Source of the DNA: Janthinobacterium sp. 1_2014MBL_MicDiv
GTDB taxonomy: Bacteria; Pseudomonadota; Gammaproteobacteria; Burkholderiales; Burkholderiaceae_D
DNA: 64,000 nucleotides
Assembly: GCF_001865675.1 (NCBI RefSeq)
Contig: NZ_CP011319.1
Location: 4,526,001-4,590,000 of the forward strand
Reading direction: 5' to 3'
A model generated the notes under the pieces. That model was given only the letters and a program-made list of their open reading frames with translations. It was not told the DNA's origin and made no database searches. Within the stretch, counting starts at the first letter, position 1, and every line of letters begins with the position of its first letter. Positions 54,776 through 63,563 of the stretch are shown one piece after another. The translations under genes were made by a program, and so were the position numbers.

Positions 54776-55516
54776 ATGTTCAAACCAAGCAAGCAATATT
54801 CCGTTCTCTGCGCCGCCATGGCGGCAGCCCTGTTCATGTCGGCAGGGATGGCCCAGGCGCAAAGCACGGCGCCCCAGGCCAATGCGGACAGCAAGCGCTG
54901 CGAAGCGGGCAATGCGGATGGCGGTGGCAAGGGCGCCGAATTCAACCCCGACAGTTCAAGCAGCGCCTGCAGCCTGGCGAATGGTTTCGTCAACTTTGGC
55001 ACGCGCAGCAATGACGGTGTCGGCTCGACGCCCGAATTCGGCACGGGCGAGTCCGACCAGGTATTGCGCGCGCCGGCATTTTCCGGCAATAACCATCGCC
55101 TGGCCAACGCCCTGGGCCAGCCTGCCGATGCAGGCTACGCCGGCAGCGCCAGCCTGCTGAGCAGCACCGGCGAACACCATTTCGGCAGCCGCGACTTCGT
55201 GTATGCGCAGGAAGAACCGGCCATCGAGGGCCGCGGCTATCACGCTGGCCGCGGCCTGCCCGCCGGCGACGTGTATGAGCCATTGCTGGTCTCGTCGGGC
55301 GGCGGCATCGCGCCACCGGCCGGTGGCGGCGGCATCGGCGGCGGCGGCGCTGGCGGCGGCTTCGACCGCAGTGGCGGCGGCACGATCGACACGGGCGGCA
55401 ATGGCGTCGTGGTGCCGCCGATTCCTCCCGTGCCGGAACCGGAAACCTATGTGATGCTGCTGGCAGGCTTGGGACTGCTGAGCTGGATCGGCCGCCGACG
55501 CAACGGCAAGGCATAA
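54776..55516 (+). CDS. Glycine-rich PEP-CTERM protein
   Basis: A 246-residue exported protein. Signal peptide (MFKPSKQYSVLCAAMAAALFMSAGMAQA), then a polar region with two Cys (SKRCEAGN, SSACSLANG). A glycine-rich linker (about 180-212, GGGGIGGGGAGGGFDRSGGG) precedes a PEP-CTERM tag, VPEPETYVM, LLAGLGLLSWIG, RRRN. The linker would act as a spacer between domain and sorting tag. AGAG lies nine bases before the ATG at 54776; the frame extends to 54482 without support. The function is unknown. It is transcribed alone, divergent from the nuclease. Confidence 0.88.
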   Translation: MFKPSKQYSVLCAAMAAALFMSAGMAQAQSTAPQANADSKRCEAGNADGGGKGAEFNPDSSSSACSLANGFVNFGTRSNDGVGSTPEFGTGESDQVLRAPAFSGNNHRLANALGQPADAGYAGSASLLSSTGEHHFGSRDFVYAQEEPAIEGRGYHAGRGLPAGDVYEPLLVSSGGGIAPPAGGGGIGGGGAGGGFDRSGGGTIDTGGNGVVVPPIPPVPEPETYVMLLAGLGLLSWIGRRRNGKA

Positions 55517-55545
55517 AAAAAATGGCTCGTACGAGCCATTTTTTT
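55515..55545. terminator. Bidirectional terminator, PEP-CTERM / TIGR03790 gene
   Basis: AAAAAAATGGCTCGT and its exact reverse complement, ACGAGCCATTTTTTT, adjoining: a 30-base palindrome between convergent genes. Confidence 0.92.
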
Positions 55546-55570
55546 CGCCTGCCGTCATGCCAGCTTGCCG

Positions 55571-56617
55571 TCAGCGACGGAAGCTGGCGTAGGGCGCCGC
55601 CAGGGGGTCGCCGATGAACAAGCCCTGGGCGGGCCAGGCGACGCTGCCCCAGTACGCTTCGAGCGCCGTCATGCCGCTCAGGTAGCGGCGCAGCAGCACC
55701 GTGGGATTGGGAAATTTCTGCCAATAATTGCAGGGCTCGCTGACGGTGCCATAACTGGCGGTCGCGCCCGCCTCCAGCCAACGCTGGCTGCTCATCTGCG
55801 CCGTGCCCTGCAAATCGCCGCCGAACGAGGTCAGATGGTCGGCCAGGGCGCCCGGCAGGAAGCGCAAGGTGTCGAGCTTGTCCACCTTCGCCATGCCCGT
55901 CTGGTACACCATGATGTCCTGTGCGCCTTCCAGCACATCGGCCTTCATGTTCTTGATCGTCAGCTTGCGCTGGCGCACCATCCCGGCAGGCGGGAAAAAT
56001 GCCGCGCGGCTGTTGCGCGCGCCTTCACTCGTGTTCAGGTAATAGGCGCTGGCGGCCGGCACGGCAAAACCGCTGGCGGTGCCGCGGTCGACGACCGCCT
56101 TGGCCTCTTCGACAAAATCGATGGGCAGCAACATCGACAGACGCAGGCCCAGCTGGCTGAAGGGCTGGCCCGTATTGCTGTTGAAGTAGGTGCTGGCCTT
56201 GCCGGCGCCGCAGCTCTTCGCGCACTGTCCGCCGTCATATCCCAAGGTAAAGGCCGACGTGATCGAATTGCACTCGACCGCATACGGCGCGCTCCACACC
56301 ATCAGCACGGCCTGGATGCCCGGCTTCAGCTGGCTGTCGATGCGCTCCTTCAGTTGTGCGAACTGGTCCATGCTCAGCTTGCGCGGCCGGTTCGGGATAT
56401 GCACATGCACGACATTGGCGGCAGGAATGGCGTGCGCCTGGCGGTAATATTCGCCTACCTCGATACTGTTCGGCTCTGCATCATTGATGACGATGGCCAA
56501 TTGTGACGGCTGCAAGCCGGGCGCGGCGGCAGGTTCGGCGCCATGGGCGCTACTGGCCAGCAATGCCAGCGACAGACAGAGTGAAATACGCAATGGGGAT
56601 ACCGTGGCAAGATACAC
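55571..56617 (-). CDS. TIGR03790-family exported protein
   Basis: About 348 residues. The conserved start SQLAIVINDAEPNSIEVGEYYRQAHAIPAANVVHV and the segments AVLMVWSAPYAVECNSITSAF and YLNTSEGARNSRAAFFPP match the TIGR03790 family, whose function is unknown. A hydrophobic export signal (RISLCLSLALLASSAHGAEP) precedes it. The start is uncertain: GTG at 56617 or TTG at 56593 would both give a signal peptide, neither with a clear ribosome binding site. The frame extends to 56896 but there only shadows the neighbouring PEP-CTERM gene. There is no sorting tag. Confidence 0.83.
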   Translation of the reverse strand: MYLATVSPLRISLCLSLALLASSAHGAEPAAAPGLQPSQLAIVINDAEPNSIEVGEYYRQAHAIPAANVVHVHIPNRPRKLSMDQFAQLKERIDSQLKPGIQAVLMVWSAPYAVECNSITSAFTLGYDGGQCAKSCGAGKASTYFNSNTGQPFSQLGLRLSMLLPIDFVEEAKAVVDRGTASGFAVPAASAYYLNTSEGARNSRAAFFPPAGMVRQRKLTIKNMKADVLEGAQDIMVYQTGMAKVDKLDTLRFLPGALADHLTSFGGDLQGTAQMSSQRWLEAGATASYGTVSEPCNYWQKFPNPTVLLRRYLSGMTALEAYWGSVAWPAQGLFIGDPLAAPYASFRR

Positions 56618-56701
56618 GTGCGATTGATCAAAACGGCCGTTTGCCGGCCGCCAATAGTGCCAACAATTATAGCCGCGAACATGGCCCCGGAAACGGGGCC
56701 C

Positions 56702-56733
56702 AAAAAAAACGGAGGCCGAGGCCTCCGCTTTTC
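56702..56733 (-). terminator. Terminator after FxDxF PEP-CTERM gene
   Basis: CGGAGGCC / GGCCTCCG stem with an eight-T run on the minus strand, just after the stop at 56751. Confidence 0.88.
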
Positions 56734-56750
56734 CATTCACGCCACGGCCA

Positions 56751-57329
56751 TCACGCCTGCTGCTTGCGGCGGCGCGCCATGAAGCCCACGAGACCCAGGC
56801 CTGCCAGCAGCATGGCATAGGTTTCCGGTTCCGGCACGGGATTGACCGACACGTTGCCGCTATAGCTGCCGCCGGCGGCCGAAGCCACGTAGCCATTGAC
56901 TTCCAGGAAGTAATCGCCAGCGCTCAGGGGCGCCGCGCTGGATGACAGGACCCAGGCCTGGTCCGACGCCGTGAAGTTCACCAGGTCCAGCGCGCCTTGC
57001 AAGACGATGCCGCCGGCGTTTTTCAGGCTGAAGCCCGTCAAGGTCAGGCCCGAGTTCAGGCTCGGCTTCAGGGAAGTGGCCAGGCCGCTGAAATCATTGC
57101 TACCCGTCAAGGTAAACAGGAACTTGTCGCTGAAGAAGTTGTGCTCGGCGCCTGCCAACTGGCCCGGCGCCAGCGTAAACGAACCGAACAGGTTGCTGCC
57201 CGAATAATCGAGCAAGTCCTGCGTCAGGTCGACGGGCGCGTGGCTGATGTCGACGGGGGCCGCTTGCGCGCCCAGGCTGCTGCCGGCCAGCATGATCGCC
57301 AGGAACAGGGATTTGAGAATTTTGTTCAT
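56751..57329 (-). CDS. FxDxF-type PEP-CTERM protein
   Basis: A 192-residue exported protein: signal peptide (MNKILKSLFLAIMLAGSSLGAQA), then PVDISHAPVDLTQDLLDYSG and the FxDxF motif in HNFFSDKFLFTL. A beta-rich core ends in GDYFLEVNGYVASAAGG. The tag is VPEPETYAM, LLAGLGLVGFMARRRKQ. The ATG at 57329 has GGTGAAAAG upstream. It follows the paralogue at 57408-57962 on the same strand, with 78 bases and a hairpin (57349-57370) between, so it may be cotranscribed at a reduced level. Confidence 0.92.
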   Translation of the reverse strand: MNKILKSLFLAIMLAGSSLGAQAAPVDISHAPVDLTQDLLDYSGSNLFGSFTLAPGQLAGAEHNFFSDKFLFTLTGSNDFSGLATSLKPSLNSGLTLTGFSLKNAGGIVLQGALDLVNFTASDQAWVLSSSAAPLSAGDYFLEVNGYVASAAGGSYSGNVSVNPVPEPETYAMLLAGLGLVGFMARRRKQQA

Positions 57330-57348
57330 ACTTTTCACCAAGAAAACA

Positions 57349-57370
57349 GCGGCCGGCACAGGCTGGCCGC
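57349..57370 (-). terminator. Intercistronic hairpin between two FxDxF genes
   Basis: GCGGCC (57349-57354) and GGCCGC (57365-57370) with a 10-base loop, followed on the minus strand by TGTTTTC. It is a weak terminator or processing stem between the paralogues. Confidence 0.4.
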
Positions 57371-57407
57371 AGGATAAAAATGCGGAAAGGGAGCGATGCC
57401 GCGGTGT

Positions 57408-57962
57408 TCAGGCAGACTTCTGGCGACGGCGCGCCAGGAAGCCCAGCAGGCCCAGGCCGCCCAGCAGCATGCCGTAGCTTGCCGGTTCCGGCACGGCCGA
57501 CACCAGGCTGCCATTGCCGCTGAAGGTAGCGCCCGCACCCGAAACGAGGTTGCCGCTGACCTTGACGTAATAAGAACCGGCTGCCAGGTTGGCAAAGGAC
57601 AAGGTCCACTTGTCATCCTTGCCCGTCAATACCTGCGCACCCTGCAGCAGGCTGTGGTTGGCGCTGTCGTACAGGCCCAGGCCCGTCAGGTTCAAGCCAT
57701 TCGCCGCGCTCGTGCTGGTCGACGTCACCACCAGGTTCACATTGCTGAGCTGCGCCACGTTGAACGTGAAATGATCGTTGAAAAAGTTGTCTTTGTTGCC
57801 GGATTTAAACTTGTCGCCAAAGGTCAGCGATCCGCCATTCGCCAGCGTCACGGCCGTCGGCACGGAGCTGATGTCGACGACGGCGGCTGCGGCGGCCTGG
57901 GAAAACAGGGCGGCACCGGCAAATGCCACGGTGGCCACGACTGAGCAAATATGTTTCTTCAT
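57408..57962 (-). CDS. FxDxF-type PEP-CTERM protein
   Basis: A 184-residue exported protein and paralogue of the next gene. Signal peptide (MKKHICSVVATVAFAGAALFSQAAAA), then VDISSVPTAVTLANGGSLTFGD and the FxDxF motif in DNFFNDHFTFNV. The core closes with AAGSYYVKVSGNLVSGAGA. The tag is VPEPASYGM, LLGGLGLLGFLARRRQKSA. GGTGGAG lies before the ATG. The shared 18-bp element at 58027-58044 lies 65-82 bases upstream, also found before the PEP-CTERM gene at 33785. Confidence 0.93.
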   Translation of the reverse strand: MKKHICSVVATVAFAGAALFSQAAAAAVVDISSVPTAVTLANGGSLTFGDKFKSGNKDNFFNDHFTFNVAQLSNVNLVVTSTSTSAANGLNLTGLGLYDSANHSLLQGAQVLTGKDDKWTLSFANLAAGSYYVKVSGNLVSGAGATFSGNGSLVSAVPEPASYGMLLGGLGLLGFLARRRQKSA

Positions 57963-58026
57963 GCGACTCCACCAAACGTAATTGCAGGCTATAAGTTGCC
58001 CACGAGAATTGAATTAATTTAACCAG

Positions 58027-58044
58027 TGAGAATGATAGCATAAA
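58027..58044 (-). promoter_or_regulatory. Shared PEP-CTERM promoter element, copy 2
   Basis: Plus-strand text TGAGAATGATAGCATAAA; minus-strand reading TTTATGCTATCATTCTCA, with an extended -10-like TGCTATCAT. It matches the element at 34356-34373 except at one base, and GCA follows in both. Confidence 0.6.
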
Positions 58045-58088
58045 GCAATTTATTGTATTATTCTTTTTTTAATGAATAATTTCTTTAT

Positions 58089-58114
58089 GGCATCAAATTT
58101 GGATGCCGGTTTTT
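58089..58114 (+). promoter_or_regulatory. Terminator-like hairpin ahead of acetyltransferase
   Basis: GGCATC, seven-base loop, GATGCC, then GG and five T. No plus-strand gene precedes it, so it may be a leader attenuator for a transcript starting further upstream. Confidence 0.4.
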
Positions 58115-58142
58115 ATCGCGGCATGCACAAACATAGTAAAGA

Positions 58143-58148
58143 TATAAT
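58143..58148 (+). promoter_or_regulatory. Putative -10 of acetyltransferase gene
   Basis: Perfect TATAAT, 40 bases before the ATG at 58188. No clear -35 hexamer is seen. Confidence 0.35.
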
Positions 58149-58187
58149 CAGTGCCAACGACAACAGGATGGGAAACATGGTGACTGT

Positions 58188-58766
58188 ATGGCAACTTGGA
58201 CAGCATTAAAGGCGGACACGTATCGGCAATTCGGTCGCAGCAGCTGGGGCTTGACCTTCAAGCAAATTTTACTCAGTAGGACCTTCCGTGTCGTCGCCAC
58301 CGCCCGCCTCTGCCAGGCGGCATCGCAGGCGGGCGGCTTGTGGCCCATGTTCTTGCCCTTTTGCAAGCTGCTGCATCGCTACGCGGCCAGCCGGGCGGGC
58401 GTGGACTTCCCGTGGAAGGCGCAGATCGGCGCCGGCTTTTCCCTCACCCACGGCTGGGGCATGGTCATGAGTCCGGGCGCCGTCCTTGGCCGCAATGTCA
58501 CACTGTTCCATGGCGTCACGCTGGGCCGCAGCGACCGCATTGCCAAGGATGGCCAGCGCATCACCGGTTACCCGACTCTGGAAGACGAGGTGTGGGTCGG
58601 CCCGCACGCCATCATCACGGGCGGCATCACCATCGGGCGCGGCAGCCGCATTGGCGGCGGCGCCGTCGTCACGGAAGACATCCCGCCGTATTCCATCGTC
58701 GTGGGCAACCCTGGCAAGGTCGTCAAGAGCGGCTGCACGCCGGATGTGATGCACCGCGTGCCCTGA
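58188..58766 (+). CDS. Hexapeptide-repeat acetyltransferase (CysE-like)
   Basis: A 192-residue left-handed beta-helix acyltransferase. Hexapeptide repeats run from about residue 75 to 175 (IGAGFSLTHGWGMVMSPGAVLGRNVTLFHGVTLG, then VWVGPHAIITGGITIGRGSRIGGGAVV and PPYSIVVGNPGKVV). The catalytic His is in LTHGWGM or FHGVTLG, as in serine acetyltransferases. The N-terminal helical region (MATWTALKADTYRQFG) is shorter than in CysE. The location next to polysaccharide precursor genes suggests sugar acetylation for exopolysaccharide rather than cysteine synthesis; this is inference. It converges on manC. Confidence 0.87.
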   Translation: MATWTALKADTYRQFGRSSWGLTFKQILLSRTFRVVATARLCQAASQAGGLWPMFLPFCKLLHRYAASRAGVDFPWKAQIGAGFSLTHGWGMVMSPGAVLGRNVTLFHGVTLGRSDRIAKDGQRITGYPTLEDEVWVGPHAIITGGITIGRGSRIGGGAVVTEDIPPYSIVVGNPGKVVKSGCTPDVMHRVP

Positions 58767-58769
58767 ACC

Positions 58770-60200
58770 TCAGGCGCGCTGGTAGGCGTCGGCGTAGCGC
58801 ACGATATCGTCTTCCCCCAGATAGCTGCCCGTCTGCACCTCGATCAGGTGCAGCGGCAGCTTGCCCGGGTTTTCCAGGCGATGCGTCATGCCGATGGGAA
58901 TGTAAGTGGATTCGTTTTCCGTCAGTAATTTGACGGTCTCGCCGCAGGTGACGCGGGCCGTGCCGCGCACGACCACCCAGTGTTCGGCGCGGTGATGGTG
59001 CATCTGCAGCGACAGCTGCCCGCCGGGATTGACGACGATGCGCTTGACCTGGAAGCGCTCGCCCATGTCGATGCCTTCGTAGCTGCCCCAGGGGCGGTAC
59101 ACGAGGCGGTGCTGGACATGCTCGGTGCGCGCATGCCGCTCCAGGTGCTCGACCACCTGCCGCACGCGCTGCACCTGATCGCGGTGCGCGACCAGCACGG
59201 CATCATCGGTCTCGACGACCACCAGGTCGTCCACCCCGAGCACGGCCAGCATGCGGCTGCCGGCCCGTACCAGGCAATTGTGCGCGCCATCGAGATAGGC
59301 ATCGCCGCGCACGACATTGCCATGCTCATCGCCTGGCAAGGCTTGCCACAGGGCCGACCAGGAGCCGATATCGCTCCAGCCGATGGCGGCCGGCACGACG
59401 ACGGCCCGCTGCGTGTGCTCCATCACGGCATGGTCGATCGAGACGCTGCGGCAGCGGGCAAAGGCGGCCGGCTCCAGGCGGAAAAAGTCGAGGTCGCGAC
59501 AGCCGTGCGCGACGGCCAGCTCGCAATCGGCCAGCATGGCCGGTTCCAGCGCCTGCAACTCGCCGAGGCAGGCGGCGGCGCGCATAAGGAACATGCCGCT
59601 GTTCCACAGGTAGCGCTCATCGGCGAGCAAGGCGCGGGCCGTGGGCAAGTCCGGCTTTTCCACGAAGCGCTCGACCTGCCGCCCTTGCGCCGAGCCGGGC
59701 ACCGCGGCGCCGGCCAGGATATAGCCGTAACCCGTTTCGGCGGCGGTCGGCACGATGCCGAACGTGGCCAGGGCGCCCGCGGCCGCCAGCGGCGCGGCCT
59801 GCGCGATCGCCCGGTGAAACGCGGCCACGTCGCCGATCAGGTGATCGGCGGGCAAGACCAGCATCAGGGCATCGGCATCGCGCGCCAGCAGATACTGCGC
59901 GGCGGCCGCCATGGCCGGCGCCGTGTTGCGCCCCAGCGGTTCCAGCAGGATGGCCAGCGGCGCCACGCCGATCTGGCGCAGCTGTTCTGCCACCATGAAA
60001 CGGTGCTCGTTGCCGCACACCAGCAGCGGCGGCATGACCGTCAGCCCGACGGCGCCCAGGTCGCGCACGCGCAGCACGGTTTCCTGCAGCAGGGTCTGGC
60101 TCGATACCAGCGGCAACAATTGCTTGGGCAGCGCCTGGCGCGACAGCGGCCATAGACGGCTACCGGAGCCTCCCGACAAGATCACTGGATAGATGTTCAT
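58770..60200 (-). CDS. manC: Mannose-1-phosphate guanylyltransferase / mannose-6-phosphate isomerase
   Basis: Bifunctional type II PMI-GMP enzyme of 476 residues making GDP-mannose. The pyrophosphorylase signature is VILSGGSGSRLWPLSRQALPKQ at the N terminus, with FVEKPDLPTAR following. The C-terminal cupin PMI domain has YRPWGSYEGIDMGERFQVKRIVVNPGGQLSLQMHHHRAEHWVV, with the zinc-binding QMHHHRAEHW motif. CAGGAG precedes the ATG. It is the last gene in the minus-strand exopolysaccharide unit as far as visible, 14 bases after the NDP-sugar pyrophosphorylase gene. Confidence 0.95.
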   Translation of the reverse strand: MNIYPVILSGGSGSRLWPLSRQALPKQLLPLVSSQTLLQETVLRVRDLGAVGLTVMPPLLVCGNEHRFMVAEQLRQIGVAPLAILLEPLGRNTAPAMAAAAQYLLARDADALMLVLPADHLIGDVAAFHRAIAQAAPLAAAGALATFGIVPTAAETGYGYILAGAAVPGSAQGRQVERFVEKPDLPTARALLADERYLWNSGMFLMRAAACLGELQALEPAMLADCELAVAHGCRDLDFFRLEPAAFARCRSVSIDHAVMEHTQRAVVVPAAIGWSDIGSWSALWQALPGDEHGNVVRGDAYLDGAHNCLVRAGSRMLAVLGVDDLVVVETDDAVLVAHRDQVQRVRQVVEHLERHARTEHVQHRLVYRPWGSYEGIDMGERFQVKRIVVNPGGQLSLQMHHHRAEHWVVVRGTARVTCGETVKLLTENESTYIPIGMTHRLENPGKLPLHLIEVQTGSYLGEDDIVRYADAYQRA

Positions 60201-60214
60201 GTCGGGGCTCCTGG

Positions 60215-61369
60215 TTATTTGACTGCGCGTAATTCCACGGACATGTCGGCGCGCCGGCGGTTGCGCCGGTCGCGCGCATTGGCCCAGGCGTCGGGGTCAT
60301 ATTGCGACGCGTGCCGCATCTCGCCGGCCCGGTCGACGCTGTAATCCTTGAAGACGATCATTTCATCGAGCACCACGCCCGGCAGCACGCGCGTGTACTC
60401 GAACAGCACGCTGCGCACCACTTCGGCGCCCGCGCACACGTGGCTGCCGTGGCCGATCCAGGTCGGCCCGATGATCGTCGCGCCCGCCTCGATGCGGCTG
60501 CCCGAACCGATGTAGACGGGGCCTTCGATGCGCGTGCCGCCGCTCCAGTCGATGCTGGTATTCAAGCCGACCCACAGGCCGTCGTCGATCTGGATGCCGG
60601 GCACGTCCAGCTGGGCCACTTCGCCCATCAGCACGCTTTGCAGCACTTCCCAGTAATCCTTGACGCTGCCGATATCGATCCAGTTGTAGTCGCGTTTTTG
60701 CGCATAGAAAGGCAAGCCCTTCTCGACCAGCAGGGGGAACAGTTCCGAGCCGATGTCGAACGGCCGGTCGCTGGGGATCAATGCCAGCACTTCCGGTTCG
60801 AAAATATAGATGCCCGTGCTGACGCAATTGGACAGCGCATCGGCTTGCGCCGGCTTTTCCTGGAAGGCGCGGATGCGGCCGTCGGCGTCGCTGACCACCA
60901 CGCCATAGCTCGACACCTTGTCCCACGGCACTTCAAGCGTGATGACGGATGCCAGCGCGCCCTTGCGGCGGTGTTCGAACAGGGCCGACTTGATGTCGAG
61001 GTCGATCAAGGCATCGCCGCACAGCACGATGGTCGTTTCATCGAAAAAGTTGCCGAATTCCTGGATCTTCTTCATGCCGCCGGCCGAACCCAGCGGCTCG
61101 GGCACGACTTCGCCCGCGTCATTCGTATAACCTTCGAAGGAATAGCCGATCTGCACGCCGAACTGGTGCCCCTCGCCGAAATATTCCTCGATTTTTTCAT
61201 GCAGGTAGCTGACATTGACCATGATTTCGGTAATGCCGTAGCGGGACAGATGTTCGACCAGGTAAGCCATCACCGGCTTGCCCAGGATGGGTATCATCGG
61301 TTTCGGTAAATCATAGGTCAGGGGGCGCACGCGGGTGCCCTTGCCTGCAGCCAGTATCATTGCTTTCAT
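60215..61369 (-). CDS. NDP-sugar pyrophosphorylase
   Basis: Nucleotidyltransferase of 384 residues with an N-terminal catalytic domain (MKAMILAAGKGTRVRPLTYDLPKPMIPILGKPV, the sugar-phosphate nucleotidyltransferase signature) and a left-handed beta-helix tail (about 255-345, PVYIGSGSRIEAGATIIGPTWIGHG). VVLCGDALIDLDI and FQEKPAQADALSN are further catalytic segments. It resembles mannose-1-phosphate guanylyltransferases and glucose-1-phosphate transferases; the base and sugar cannot be fixed by eye. The ATG at 61369 has GGAAAG upstream; the frame extends to 61453. Confidence 0.9.
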   Translation of the reverse strand: MKAMILAAGKGTRVRPLTYDLPKPMIPILGKPVMAYLVEHLSRYGITEIMVNVSYLHEKIEEYFGEGHQFGVQIGYSFEGYTNDAGEVVPEPLGSAGGMKKIQEFGNFFDETTIVLCGDALIDLDIKSALFEHRRKGALASVITLEVPWDKVSSYGVVVSDADGRIRAFQEKPAQADALSNCVSTGIYIFEPEVLALIPSDRPFDIGSELFPLLVEKGLPFYAQKRDYNWIDIGSVKDYWEVLQSVLMGEVAQLDVPGIQIDDGLWVGLNTSIDWSGGTRIEGPVYIGSGSRIEAGATIIGPTWIGHGSHVCAGAEVVRSVLFEYTRVLPGVVLDEMIVFKDYSVDRAGEMRHASQYDPDAWANARDRRNRRRADMSVELRAVK

Positions 61370-61519
61370 CGTCGATCGCTTTCCATCGTTGTTTGGGGTG
61401 GATGCGGCGTCCGGCTGGCGTGCCGCCAGCCATCGGCCGTCTTGCGAGCGCATGGGCGGCGCTATCCGTGTCCGCCCTGTGCGCCAGTCCAGTCCTCTTT
61501 CAGCCTATCCCTTGCCTGC

Positions 61520-62629
61520 CTATGCCAGTTCCTGGTCCAGTTGCGCCACGATGCGCTGCGCGGCCTGGCCATCCCACAGGTGCGGGCGGCGGCCCTGCTT
61601 GCCTTCGCCGCGCAGCACCTTGCGCGCCTCGGCCACGATGCGCAGCGGATCCGTGCCGGCCAGGATATTGCTGCCCTCGTCGACGGTGACGGGACGCTCC
61701 GTATTGTCGCGGATGGTGATGCAGGGCACGCCCAGCGCCGTGGTCTCTTCCTGCAGGCCGCCGCTGTCGGTCAGCACCAGCGCCGCATCCTTCCACAGGT
61801 CGAGGAAGGCCATGTAGCCTTGCGGCCCCACCAGCGTGATGTTCGGTCCCAGGTCGATGCCAAACTTGTCGAGGTTGGCGCGCGTGCGTGGATGCACGGG
61901 AAAGATCAGGGGCAGGTCGGCGGCGATCTCGACCAGGGCGCCCGCTACCTTGCGCATGTCTTCGGCACTGTCGACATTGCTCGGACGGTGCAGGGTCACC
62001 ACGCCATAGCGCGCGCCCGCGCCGCTGTGCGCCGCCTTGAAGGCCGACGTTTCAAATTGCTGCGGCGACTCGCGGCCCAGTTTTTCAGCCTGGTACAGGA
62101 CGTTGTCGACCATCACGTGGCCCACGTAATGCACGGCGGCTTCCGGCTTGCCTTCGCGCCGCAAATGCTCGACGGCGCTCGGCTCCGTGACGAAGAACCA
62201 GTCCGAGATACTGTCCGTCACGAGACGGTTGATCTCTTCCGGCATGCCCATGTCGCCGCTGCGCAGGCCGGCCTCCACGTGCGCCACGGGAATGCCGAGC
62301 TTTTTCGCCGCGATCGAGCAGGCCAGCGTGGAATTGACGTCGCCCACCACCAGCACGGCGGCAGGCCGTTCGGCCTGGCACAGCTGCTCGAAGGCCAGCA
62401 TGATCTTGCCCGTCTGTTCCGCGTGCGAGCCGCCGCCTGCCGCCATGAAGACGTCCGGCTCGGGGATGCCCAGCTCTTCAAAAAACACGTCGTTCATCTC
62501 GCGGTCGTAGTGCTGGCCCGTATGGATGATCTTGAACGCCAGGCGCGCATGGCCTTGCAGCGCGCGCACGATGGGCGCGATCTTCATGAAATTGGGCCGC
62601 GCGCCGGCCACCAGGTAGATCGTCTTCAT
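61520..62629 (-). CDS. wecB: UDP-N-acetylglucosamine 2-epimerase
   Basis: Non-hydrolysing epimerase of 369 residues converting UDP-GlcNAc to UDP-ManNAc for surface polysaccharide. Family motifs: YLVAGARPNFMKIAP at the N terminus, HTGQHYDREMNDVFF, VVGDVNSTLACSIAAKK, HVEAGLRSGDMGMPEEINR and LTDSGGLQEETTALGVPC. The ATG at 62629 overlaps the stop of the previous gene (ATGA) with GGAGCAGG upstream. The gap to the next gene is 150 bases, so a second promoter there is possible. Confidence 0.96.
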   Translation of the reverse strand: MKTIYLVAGARPNFMKIAPIVRALQGHARLAFKIIHTGQHYDREMNDVFFEELGIPEPDVFMAAGGGSHAEQTGKIMLAFEQLCQAERPAAVLVVGDVNSTLACSIAAKKLGIPVAHVEAGLRSGDMGMPEEINRLVTDSISDWFFVTEPSAVEHLRREGKPEAAVHYVGHVMVDNVLYQAEKLGRESPQQFETSAFKAAHSGAGARYGVVTLHRPSNVDSAEDMRKVAGALVEIAADLPLIFPVHPRTRANLDKFGIDLGPNITLVGPQGYMAFLDLWKDAALVLTDSGGLQEETTALGVPCITIRDNTERPVTVDEGSNILAGTDPLRIVAEARKVLRGEGKQGRRPHLWDGQAAQRIVAQLDQELA

Positions 62630-63516
62630 GATGCCTGCTCCTGCGCCGCCGGCCAGTAGCGGTCCACCAGTTCGCGCGTGTTGCGGATATTGCCGCGGCT
62701 GGAAGCGCCAAAGACGATGGACTCGATGTTCGGCTGCTGGCACACCCATTCGATCGCTTCTTCGGGAGCGATGGCGCCCGAGGCGAAGACGGACATGGCG
62801 ATCGCGCGGAACTTGCGGTCGCGCAAGGCGCTCTGGTAGGCGTCGAAGCCGCCGGACATGCGGAAGCCCACCTTGTTGATGTTCGAACAGACGATGGGGT
62901 TGTCGATGCCCTGCTCTTCGAGCACGTCGAGCAGCATCGGCAGATTCATCGTGATGAAGCCGGGCTCGGCGTTGTAGCGCTTGCGCACGTGATTGGAGAA
63001 GATCGAGAAGGCATCCTTGAAACCCAGGCCCAGCAACAGGTCGACCACCACGTTCTGCAGGAAGATCACGGGCGTATTCAGGCCGGCGAACATCTTCATT
63101 TCCGCATCCACCAGCAGGGTGATGATGCCTTCGATATCCTTGGTCGCCAAGGCCTTGCCGCCACGCAAGGCGGCATTCAGGAAGCCTTCATCGGGCGTAA
63201 AACGCTTGAGCGCGCCCATGATGCCGTCTTCCGTGACGGCATTCGCATACTTGTGGGCATACGGCATGCAAGGCATGAATTTGAAGTCCTTGTAGCGCAC
63301 CGGGTCGGCGCGCATGTGATCGCACACCTGTGCGATACGGTCATGGGTCGTGCACATGAAGGATTTCACTCCTTCATCATAGGCACTATCGAGCACCTTG
63401 ATAACGGCCTTGATATCCTGGAAACGCATGGCCTGGGCCCGCGCTTTTTCCTCCGACATATGATTCACGCCGAAGAACTGATTATCACCAAATAACAAAC
63501 GATCGAGTTGATCCAT
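62626..63516 (-). CDS. Aldo/keto reductase-like TIM-barrel protein
   Basis: A 296-residue protein I can only place broadly. GDNQFFGVNHMSEEKARAQAM, VLDSAYDEGVKSFMCTTHDR and the closing PNIESIVFGASSRGNIRNTRELVDRYW resemble the start, first strand and C-terminal barrel end of aldo/keto reductases. The classical Asp-Tyr-Lys-His tetrad is not evident. The ATG at 63516 was chosen because GGAGCAGGAA directly precedes it; an in-frame ATG lies four codons upstream. Coupling to wecB and to the oxidoreductase upstream suggests a step in making or modifying a nucleotide sugar. Confidence 0.75.
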   Translation of the reverse strand: MDQLDRLLFGDNQFFGVNHMSEEKARAQAMRFQDIKAVIKVLDSAYDEGVKSFMCTTHDRIAQVCDHMRADPVRYKDFKFMPCMPYAHKYANAVTEDGIMGALKRFTPDEGFLNAALRGGKALATKDIEGIITLLVDAEMKMFAGLNTPVIFLQNVVVDLLLGLGFKDAFSIFSNHVRKRYNAEPGFITMNLPMLLDVLEEQGIDNPIVCSNINKVGFRMSGGFDAYQSALRDRKFRAIAMSVFASGAIAPEEAIEWVCQQPNIESIVFGASSRGNIRNTRELVDRYWPAAQEQAS

Positions 63517-63563
63517 TTCCTGCTCCATTCATATTTCGTATCGAATTCCTGCTGCGCGGCATG

